Positions 20,201-28,631 of a stretch of 30,154 nucleotides of DNA are shown piece by piece. Made by a program: the position numbers and the translations under genes. Within the stretch, counting starts at the first letter, position 1; every line of letters starts with the position of its first letter. This DNA comes from Ectocarpus siliculosus (lineage: Eukaryota > Sar > Phaeophyceae > Ectocarpales > Ectocarpaceae): positions 2,737,085 through 2,767,238 of the forward strand of contig FN649735.1 of the NCBI GenBank assembly GCA_000310025.1. The letters run 5' to 3'. Under the pieces are notes generated by a model. It was not told the origin of the DNA, did no database searches, and worked only from the letters and a program-made list of their open reading frames with translations.

Positions 20201-23200
20201 GCGGGAGAAATGAGATGAAACAATGCGGGGAGGAGCCAAGGAACTGCGACCGTGTGCATTCAACCTGTAGTCTTCTGTAAGTGTATTGCTTCCGATCATT
20301 CAAGCCGGTTCAATCTGTGTTCCTCTGCAAGCGATTGTCTGCGACATCTGACTTGAACCCAAAGCGGGCTGTTGGATGGGATGGAAATGTCGATTGTAGG
20401 CCGGACGAATGTACACCCCGAGGCCGAGCCTGGCCGAAAATTGAGTGGTCGTGTTCCGCGCATGTCGGAAAACGTCGAAACCACGCCCACGACACTGTTG
20501 TGCGCGCGTCACGCAACTCAGCAGAGCAGCCAGTCAACTCGATCATGTCTACCCCGGTCCACATCATTTCCTTTCTCTTCCTCTGTACACACAAGTACAG
20601 ATACACAGGTACCCATTTCGAAAATATCCCTCTCACGCACCCCGTCACATTTCTCGATCTCTACTCCTCTCTCCCAAGCACCCTATAACAGCCTGCACGA
20701 ATAATAACTCCTCACCACAGGCGGATGAACTCTCCGAACGTGTGCCGCCCCTCGCGCCTAACGGTGGCATCGGCATCGAAGAGGGCCTTCCGCATCTGCC
20801 CCATGATCGGCGGCAGGGTGGTCCGGAGAGCATCCCGCGGCCAGCGCTCGATAGCGACGCACAAGAAGCCCGATCCCTTGCGCCGCAGACACGCTGAAAA
20901 AATAAAAACAGCGTCGAGGGGAAGGGGGGATGAATCGGTACAGTACTGGTCCCTCTATAATGCCGGGGTGTGTCCAGATGTTTTTCCTGCACAATACCGG
21001 ACATCTGCACTATTCAATGTACAGAACGGCTTGGCGGTTCAGTGTGTGCGAGCCTAAAACACGGGCACAATACCGGACACCTGCGCTATTCAACCTGCAC
21101 AATAACAGGGATAGATACATTCCAACTTGGATACCACCCCCCCGGCAGAAGTCCTCTACGAATCCCTATCCCCACCGGTGATACTCTTCCCAGACGCTCC
21201 TCTTATTGTTGAGGTTCCAAACTGCAGCGCCACCCCTTATTGTTCACCTTTCTTGGAGCCGACCAGAGACACGGTGGCCGCCCGCAGAACACTGGGAGAG
21301 GGGCACTCCGCCAGCATGACCTCAACGCTCCCCACCGCCGCCTCCTGCACCGCCTGAACATCAACAAGAAACCGCGGAAAGAGAAGACACGGCGGGGGGG
21401 GGAGGGGGACACGTGGCTTGGGTTATTGTAGGTTGCTCCCAGGCCCTCAGATGGGGGCAGTGTCAGGAGTGCAATGGCCAGGTGATGAGGTGTACTTGCC
21501 CTTCTTATTTTGGCATCCGCCCTACGTGGTTTCACCATTGCTGTTTTCCGCCCGCACGGACAGCTGCAGCGGGCAAAAACAAGAACAAGTCTGTTAAGCA
21601 ACAACAAATAAAACCGAGAGAGAACCGGTTGTGGCCTTCAGAAACATTTTGTGTTCGCAACCACAAGACTGACGTCTTTTCATTGGTCAGCCGGTTAGCG
21701 CGGTCGATGCTAATAAGAACGAAACACACACGGAGAGAGGAAAATCGAAATCACAACAAAGAAACAAGGAAAAACGGAGATTATCTTTCTCTCACCTCCC
21801 TGGGCGTGCTCAAGAACGGCAGCAGCGCGGGGATAATGGCCGCCGCAGGAGCGCAGAAGCCCGACCCCACCGCCTTCGCCAGCCCGGAGACGACCGCGCA
21901 GACCAGCTGCGTAACTCGAGCCGCCCCGGGAACTTCGGCCCGGGTATCCGTTAGAGCGTGGCACACGAGTGCCAGCGATTCCTATGGTTGCGGGGGGGGG
22001 GGGTACGTGAATCAGAGGTGGTCGACGGTACACTTGTTGTGGGTATTCTCCTTGATGCTAAGACCCTTGACCACGCGCCTCTCAGTCAACTCATACTCCA
22101 AGTAGTACAGACGGCTCGAATACTAGAGAGCGGGTAATGTTAGATCGCCACCCAGAAATAGCAACCGTCGCAACACACGAATGATCGGAAGCACGCCTCC
22201 TTCACGGTGCCGGCGAGGAAAGGAACGGCTGGATCCTTCTTGCGGCGAAGTGACGAAATGAAAGCGGGTACCGCACGAGGGAAGGTGGAGATACAACGAC
22301 AAAAAAAAAAGAGTCCTATTTGGCTTTTTCCTCCTGTGACCCGGTCTAGCTCGTCCAGAAAATAATTTACCCCAAGAGGGCGAAAATCGTCGAGTGTAAA
22401 AGACTGACACCCAGAATATCAGGGGACGACACAAGTCCGACGTAGCACAGGAGTCGGCATGCTTGAGCGATCGCCTGCACGGCATCAACCCCCCCCCCCT
22501 AGCACTTGGCACACTCGCTATCAACGTTCCGTAACTAAATTTCTTCACGTTACCCGTGGAGCTGGGAAAAGGCATGTACTGGCTACTGATGATAAGCACG
22601 GCCGCGGTACGGCCGTTTGGCCGGCGGTTTTGACCTTCCATGGATACGCCATAGACACACATACGTCACGGTGTTCTTCGTACCATGAAGGGCACCAGAG
22701 CGCGAGAGTCCTGGGCGTCGATCCCCCCTCCTCCCTCCACCGCTGCCAGCTGGTCCTGGAGCTGCCGAAGCGCCATCGCCTTGGACCGCCAGTCATCTCC
22801 ATTGAGAACCTGTTGACGCCGTCGAATTGTTGGGAAACAGCAAGAGGGCGGCACCGGTGGGGGAAGGGTACAGAAACGATATTTTTTGTCTTCACGGCGA
22901 TAGATACACAGGTCAGGCTAGGCAGCACCTACAGCTGTTGTCTAGTAAGGTGCCACGAGACACACGCGAGGCGCGTTTCACGGTGGGTGAGGCAGAATGT
23001 TTTTCGTGTCTACTGATATCGACGGCATTACGCGTATCATACAACACGCAAGTAGGGAGGAAGTGTCTTCAACAAACGGGTAGGTCTCTCCGTTGTGTTG
23101 TAGGGGCAGTCCAGGGGAACCGTTGTGGGAAAACGGACACCCCTTTTGGTGGAGAGTGAGTGGTACACACGATCAAGCAGCGCGATTCGCCAGAGGGCAC

Positions 23201-23528
23201 ACCCCCACACAGCGCAAGCTCCTACCTGCGCCGCCTCATTCAAGCTGATCGGAGCAGGCCTCCTGTCGTCGGTGAGCGCCGCTGCCGGCGCCTGACCGGT
23301 GCGGTCGTCTGCCGCACCACCACCAGAACCGGTTCCTTCCCCGGCACCTTTTCGATTGTCGGCCATCCTGCCCAAATCGCGTGCCGACGGTGCTGCTGAT
23401 TCGCCACTGCTGCTGCTGCTGCTGCTGTTGACGTCAATCGTATCTCGCTGTCCGGATAGGGCGGACGCGAGCCGCCGTACAGTGCCAGGGGTGTCTCCCG
23501 CCTGCGAAGGGGACGGAGGCACGAACAT
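17271..23528 (-). CDS. CLASP/TOG-like microtubule plus-end protein with two membrane helices, ~1266 aa
   Basis: Exons on the minus strand are 23528-23226, 22809-22684, 21981-21796, 21353-21248, 20893-20716 and 20172-17271. Every junction has GT-AG and matching phase: 0, 0, 0, 1 and 2. The split Trp codon joins EFIRLW to PAEGGGMYHALDRANQ. The start is ATG 23528 and the stop TGA 17273-17271. Residues 1-101 are polar. About 102-325 form amphipathic HEAT-like helices in CLASP N-terminal/TOG style (DDWRSKAMALRQLQDQL; LFDADATVRREGRHTF). About 330-880 are disordered Ser/Ala/Gly sequence with SRIP and SQIP motifs (507-510, 551-554) and KRRVRF. Helices at about 882-903 and 1133-1151 flank an acidic Gln/Glu-rich segment. 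CLASPs stabilise microtubules and bind EB1; membrane helices are not typical of them. The family call is moderately strong; the exact C-terminus is less sure because a donor lies after 17418. Confidence 0.8.
17619..17675 (-). other. Predicted transmembrane helix 2 of the CLASP-like protein
   Basis: FEVGAAVFGALALLAAVAW is a continuous hydrophobic stretch followed by RSLGG (about residues 1133-1151). It comes after an Ala/Pro dipeptide repeat and the acidic, Gln-rich loop. Together with helix 1 it predicts a hairpin-like topology with both ends in the cytosol and about 230 residues on the other side. Confidence 0.6.
18363..18428 (-). other. Predicted transmembrane helix 1 of the CLASP-like protein
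   Basis: The segment WLRPFVVSALAVAVSVGAVA is about twenty uncharged, strongly hydrophobic residues, preceded by GERRGRWSAW (basic) and followed by GGEGQGK. By the positive-inside rule the N-terminal TOG side would be cytosolic. It lies at about residues 882-903 of the spliced protein. Confidence 0.65.
18597..18611 (-). other. RVxF-type PP1-docking motif (RRVRF)
   Basis: Codons CGC AGG GTG CGG TTT encode RRVRF (about residues 821-825) inside KRRVRFEMEE. Basic residues precede it and acidic ones follow, the canonical setting of a protein phosphatase 1 docking site. A TPTKGIL segment lies about 20 residues upstream, an arrangement often seen in PP1-binding proteins. The motif is just on the N-terminal side of the first membrane helix, so it would face the same compartment as the TOG domain. 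Confidence 0.5.
19410..19421 (-). other. SxIP (EB1-binding type) motif 2, SQIP
   Basis: Minus-strand codons encode Ser-Gln-Ile-Pro followed by SPPSSS (about residues 551-554), 44 residues after the first motif and downstream of an Arg-containing stretch (GGGTRFGLRSPAG). Tandem SxIP motifs raise EB1 affinity in known plus-end proteins. Functional binding is inferred. Confidence 0.55.
19542..19553 (-). other. SxIP (EB1-binding type) motif 1, SRIP
   Basis: Codons TCG CGC ATC CCC on the minus strand encode Ser-Arg-Ile-Pro within a Ser-rich disordered region of the CLASP-like protein (about residues 507-510). SxIP motifs in disordered, Ser/Pro-rich contexts are the established EB1-binding signal of plus-end tracking proteins, including animal CLASPs. 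Binding here is inferred, and nearby basic residues are few. Confidence 0.6.
20990..21103 (+). repeat. Short direct duplication in a CLASP-gene intron
   Basis: CACAATACCGGACATCTGC at 20990 recurs as CACAATACCGGACACCTGC at 21066 (76-bp offset), and both continue into a CTATTCAA segment. It lies wholly inside the intron 20894-21247 and does not touch the splice sites. Confidence 0.75.
21677..21717 (+). repeat. Dispersed repeat with tRNA box A-like core, copy 1
   Basis: TTTTCATTGGTCAGCCGG followed by TTAGCGCGGTCGATGCTAA matches 27362-27398 at about 32 of 37 positions. The TGGTCAGCCGGTTAGCGC core resembles the D-arm/box A of tRNA genes. No box B or anticodon stem is recognisable downstream, so this is not a tRNA gene. 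It lies in the CLASP-gene intron 21354-21795. A SINE-derived fragment is possible. Confidence 0.5.
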
Positions 23529-24857
23529 TCCTCTCTCTCGCTCGTCGACCCAATGACGTGCTGTATAACGGCAACAAATCCGAAAGTCCTCTCAGGTTGC
23601 TTCCCCGCGGCCAGAGGCACACACACGCCAGCTGGGAATAGGCTCTTGCTAGTCCTGCTGTTGCTGCCCCTGCTGTTCTCGTTGCTACTGCTGCCGACGT
23701 GTGATAGAACCAAGCGGCCAAGCACGAGCGAGCGAGCGCGTAAGTGTGAAGCAAGATGTGGGCACGAGCGGAAAATGACCAACGGTATCTCCGACGGAGA
23801 TCTGATGCGGCGGGAACGATTTTTCTCAGGTCGGCGGAGAACGCGGAGAATGGAGAACCTGTCACTTGCTACCTGTTATCTTCTCACACCCAAAGAGCAG
23901 CACACAGCACGCACACCGACGCCGGAGCACATTTGAGAAGCAGGTGGGCAGAGGCGGAAAAGGTGTGGATCTCCGCCACTGTTGTCTTGATGTTTGGGTC
24001 GCTTGCTGGCATGTCGCGGGGAGAGAAGCATCTGCAGCAGCAATTGCTCGTTTACAGCCAGCCTGTGCCAGCTGTTGGGGTGCTGCGCTGCTGTTGATCC
24101 GCACGCTCCCCTTCTCCTCTATTGACTCGCACCGTTTTGGCGTGCCACAAAGACCTGACACTTCACCGAAAGGAGTGCTGAACCAACAATTTGCCTGCCG
24201 CCAGCACCTCCTAGTGATGGGTGAGGCTGAAGATGGATGGAGGCAATCTAGGTCGCCCTTTCCTTTTATCCGTGACGCTGCAAAAGTGTGATGGAATAGC
24301 TCGACATCCTGTGTGTTTTCGAAAGCCGTGCACGCCGGTGTCGGGGCTACAGCTACGGGCGTCTATCGGGGTGCTAGGGTACAGCACACCTGACAACCTG
24401 TCTATTGGTGGACAACCTCCGCTGTTTGAGTGGTCCGCTGTACATATAGATGGGGAGGCTTTTCGTATGGCGAAATCCAGCACATAATCCCCAGGTCACC
24501 TTGCTCGCTGCTCCGCATCACACACCAGGATATATCCCCGGCTGCCGCATTCTAGTATCCACAGGACACTGATGTTCCAGTGGGTTCGCGAATAAGCGTC
24601 TGTGTGGTAGTAAGTGGATAGGCATGCCCAAAACAGGTGGCCAGAGGCATGCTGCGCATTCCACCTCGATTTTACCGGCAACTAAAGGTTGGGAGGTGCT
24701 GTCGGCCTCTGTATCTACTGCTTATACCACTGCTGTAGCCGTGAACACTTGTAAATACGCAGTGAACCGCCGTGGCGGGATGCAACCTGCACGTCTCTCC
24801 GGAAGACAGCCGCTACACCGTTAGTAGCTGGAAACGCGTCATTCGTGAAGTCGGCCG

Positions 24858-24934
<77 letters not shown>

Positions 24935-25840
24935 CTATCTTTTTCACCTTGTGTCACAGAGGCGAGGGTGAAGATCGGCAGAAAGAAAATACCCCGGAGA
25001 ACTTCGTAGCAGTGATCCGCATGCGTACATTTGAACTGAGCTAAAAGCACTGCTTGGGCTGGTACTGTTGTCGGTACACCCAGAACGCTACAGCAGTAAC
25101 GCAATGATCTCGTTTTGCTTTGCATTTCTTATCACAGATTTGGCCTCGAATAACGTGATCGCAGATACTCCGTTGCATCGTATTGGTTGAAAAACTATGG
25201 TTGTGGTACACAGCAGTAGTGCATGTGGTGAGGCGAGGCCATGGCTTTGACCGAGCTTGTAAATTCAGCAGTACTTCACACAGCAGAGCAGACGTTGACA
25301 TTCGTGCTTACACATGATGCCGTAGATGCCACGCCGGCCAAGTGCAAGTGCCGACAATATATATTTGTCCTACCTCTCACCTCTCACTGAGTTTTCGCAT
25401 ATTGCAACCGGACACACCACGCGTGTCCTGCACCACTTGAAAGAATTTCCTGTGCAGGTTCCCTGTTGCTTTCTGCTCACATACACAGAACTCCGCCCTA
25501 CAGTAGCTAATCTGCATACACACGTCATTCAGGGTGCAGGTATGCATCTGTTGTCTCTTTTTTTTTAGGTTCGATTCTGCCCCGCAGGACGCCAGAGAAT
25601 TAAAATACGCGCAGCAAGTAATGTTGTTTTTGTTTTTGTTTTACGGTCGCCATGATCGCGCAATAAAATATGGTGGTGAACTGTGAACCATCCATCCGGT
25701 CCCTCCCCCCTTCCCCCGTGCTGCCGCACCGCAGAGAGTCGACCTATACCAAGCGACAGCGGCAGCGGGAGCAGAGATCCCGAAACAAGCAACAATAAAA
25801 GGGTTGCAAGATTCGTGTCTTGAGCAGAGTCGGAGTGAAC
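23529..25840. other. Intergenic region between the diverging CLASP-like and nucleotidase genes
   Basis: The genes on either side start outward from this interval, so it should hold both promoters and 5' UTRs. The largest plus-strand frame near the CLASP start (23553-23936) is only 25 bp from that start and begins with Leu runs from CTG-rich DNA; it is taken as chance. A (TC)35 tract lies at 24862-24931. No further gene, RNA or clear core promoter was recognised. Confidence 0.5.
24862..24931. repeat. (TC)35 microsatellite
   Basis: A perfect 70-nt alternating TC tract, the longest simple repeat in the window. It lies between two divergently transcribed genes, about 0.9 kb upstream of the nucleotidase start. 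Such tracts are highly length-variable. Confidence 0.98.
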
Positions 25841-28028
25841 ATGGCGATGACCTACGCCTGCGGCAAGACCACGGTCGACGTGCAGAAGGTCGTGGATGTC
25901 GTGCGGTCGGCGGGTGCCGCGATCATGCAGGTCTACACCGAGGACGCCAAGGTGTGTACAAAACTGCTGTGCCAGTATGTCTTTATGTATGAAGTACGTA
26001 TGTATGTTGTCATCCTGGTTGCTATGCATACTAGCAGTTGTTGGTGTTGTTGCCTTCGTCTCTGTCGGCTGTTTTGTAGAAGTAGCACTGTTTCACGTGT
26101 TGTTTGTGGTGGTGGTGGTGCTGTTGCCGTCGACGTCGTCATCGGCTGCTATTCCTGTTCCACGGGCGTTGCTGTAGCTGCTGCTCCTGTTTTTGTCGCT
26201 GATTACGTGCGAACAATTTGCTGTGTTTTCATGGTAATCCCAGCACCGTCCTACTCCGTAGTAGCGCACCGCTTCCACACGGAGAATGACCGCCGCTTAC
26301 TGAACGACAGTAAGAATGGAACGCTTCTCCGCCACCGCAGATTTTTTACGTGCACGGCCGAAAAGCCAGAAAAAACACGTTCGAGTTGATTACGGAATTG
26401 CTCGTTGCAGGGTGACCAAGGTGTTTTGAAACCACGTTGAAATTGCCAAGGTGTGGGCGCCCGTGAGGCGGTTGGGCGAATCCCCACCTCTTCTCTTCTC
26501 TCTTCTTGCTAGTTTTATACCTTTGGCCATTGAATTTGGTTCTCGAAAACGAAAAGGATTAACGTTTTTTCCTACATCTGACAAGACACCCCATGCGCGG
26601 GCTCAATTCTTTTGTGTCGTATATGCGATATACGTGAAGCAACGCTTTGCCGTTACTCCTCTTCCTTCTTTTTGGCGGAAGTTGACTACCGTTTTGTCTC
26701 CTGTGTCGCCGTAAACTCATTCGGGGGGACGCGGGCGATATCCATAGCTGGTTTCTTTGCAGCAGGGAGAGGGTGCGACCACGATTAACTTTCCTTCAGA
26801 ACTCTCCCCATACTACGATGGCGAAGGTCGAGAAGCATGGTGCTCTGTTGTTCGAAAATCGGTTGCGAGCGTTGGTGCTTGGTGACCCACCCTCAACCAG
26901 CCCAGCGTAAGGTTTGCAAGCCTGTGTTGCTTCGCAGGCACAAACAAAGTCGGAAACCTGGCCAGGCCATCAAACGTGAGTCCTGCATCCATTCGAGCGC
27001 TGTCGGCCTTTACCTTCCGCCCCAAACGCTCCGCCCTTGGATGAACCCGTGTCTAATTGCCGGGCCTACCCATGCACAACATGGGACCTAACGCGCGGGG
27101 GTTCGCCAAGAGGTTTTCCTCTCTCCAGCTCCACCTTTTTTTTTCTCAGACCCGATATGACGCTTCATGTCTTGTCGGTGTTCTGCTTTTTCGTTTTGCA
27201 GGATTGGGACGTGCAGATCAAGACCAAGGACAACTCCCCCCTGACGAAGGCCGACCTCGCGGCAAACAAGGTCATCTGCGACGCGCTCACGGAGTGCTAC
27301 CCGGAGATCCCCATGTGAGCAAGCGCACGCACGGTACGCACTCACGCACCCACAATACGCATTTTCATTGGCCAGCCGACCAGCGCGGTCGATGCTTATT
27401 TCACACAACACACATTTTGTTGTTTTGTGCTTTTCGTCTGTCATGCTGCGCGATCGGTCGCAGGGTCTGTCAATCGATGTGCCTCAAACCAGAGTGTCAT
27501 CGTTGTTGTTTTGTATTTTTTTCTCGCTGGTGCTGTGTTTTCTGGCAGCGTGCTTGGTCTTTGTGCAGTGTTGTTTCGCGATAGTGCAAGCGGTATACTG
27601 CAAAGAAGTAGTAGCTTGTGCGTCACGGTACCTTCAAGCTTGAACTTGCCCCGGAAAACATATGTCGGAACAGCCAAAACAACGATGACAAAAGAGCGGT
27701 AGGTGTTTGTGAGATTGAGCATAACTGCTGTTTCTCCTGTTTGTCGTGGTGGGAATCGCCTTCGCCGTGTTCCCGCTGTCCATCACGGTGCAGTTCGCGA
27801 AATGGCTATATTTCTTCACCATTGACAACACGAGTATAACCGCTCCCGCGTTCTCGCCGCGGCCCATGCGTGCCCCGTGTGGGTGCTGATTTTTCGCCCC
27901 GATCCGTTGAAAAAACGACGTGGAAAACAACGATGCGCAGAGTGTCTGAGGAGAACAAGCTCAAGCCGTTCGAAGAGCGCAAGGAGTACACGCACTTCTT
28001 TTGCGTCGACCCCCTCGACGGGACCAAG
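25841..28028 (+). CDS. 3'(2'),5'-bisphosphate nucleotidase, N-terminal third only (CysQ/BPNT1/SAL1 family)
   Basis: Three exons are 25841-25951, 27202-27314 and 27941-28028, with intron phases 0 and 2. The ATG at 25841 opens MAMTYACGKTTVDVQKVVD, and the helix continues with RSAGAAIMQVYTEDAK. Exon 2 carries KDNSPLTKADLAANKVICDA, the family's substrate/metal-site helix. The second junction rebuilds an Ile codon to give EIPIVSEEN, with the conserved Glu, and exon 3 ends in CVDPLDGTK, the DPxDGT metal-binding motif. The family hydrolyses 3'-phosphoadenosine 5'-phosphate to AMP, supporting sulfate assimilation and salt tolerance. Only about 104 of the usual 300-plus residues are present. The C-terminal half, including the WDxxA motif, is not found before the DCN1 exons 600 bp downstream. 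The donor GTGAGA after 28028 is intact. Either the gene is broken or the assembly is misjoined. Confidence 0.85.
27362..27400 (+). repeat. Dispersed repeat with tRNA box A-like core, copy 2
   Basis: TTTTCATTGGCCAGCCGACC followed by AGCGCGGTCGATGCTTA is the partner of 21677-21717, in the same orientation, within the second intron of the nucleotidase gene (27315-27940). Mismatches cluster in the loop part of the D-arm-like core, while CATTGG, AGCC and AGCGCGGTCGATGCT are kept. Confidence 0.5.
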
Positions 28029-28409
28029 GTGAGACACGGTGCCCCTCCTTGTCAGAGCAAAGGTGCAGTACCATCAAGCTTTAATACAAGCGATATCTTC
28101 GTGTTCGAAGTGGTGTGGACTTGTTGCGGTTGCGGAGCCACCATCACCTTGCCAAAGCACCTAGTTTGTACCATACGCATGAAAGGCGCAGATTTGACCT
28201 GCGCAGATGATTTTTCCTTCGAAAATCAGGCGTACTCTTCCCATTGTTGTTAGGCGGACGATCAAGTGGTATCAAAGCACGCACGCAAAGACCTCTGCAA
28301 GTGCTTAGTGCGCGGGCGTGCCTTGAAGAAAAGCCACCAAGCCCAAGCTTCCTCGGGTCTCCCCTGCGCCCTCCTTCAATCCGCATCTGCGTACCCACAT
28401 GTTACCAAG

Positions 28410-28429
28410 CCCCCCCCCCCCCCCCCCCC
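28410..28429. repeat. C20 homopolymer between two truncated genes
   Basis: Twenty consecutive C residues, followed by GACCCCACC. It lies in the 600-bp gap between the last nucleotidase exon and the first DCN1 exon. Homopolymers of this kind are common places for assembly collapse or false joins, and also for genuine breakage. Confidence 0.95.
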
Positions 28430-28631
28430 GACCCCACCCTGTCTCTCTCTTGCTGAGATCGTGCGGTGCGACGTTAGTGTTCCACTTCCATATCTGTCCG
28501 GCCTTTGAGGGTGACTGAATTACCGATCCATTGCGGATGGCTTACCTCTGGTCCTTGAAGTATTCTCCTTGGAGTATTCTACCTGTCGACGCAACTGAGG
28601 CTTCTCTACGTACCCCCCGCCGCATCTACAG

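Noticed and set aside
21677-21760. tRNA gene suggested by the box A-like core
   Set aside because: No acceptor stem, anticodon loop or box B can be formed downstream, so it is at most a tRNA-derived repeat fragment.
23553-23936. 127-codon plus-strand frame with a Leu-rich, signal-like start
   Set aside because: It begins 25 bp from the divergent CLASP-like start, and its Leu run comes from CTG-rich DNA; it most likely overlaps the promoter or 5' UTR. No homology-like segment follows.
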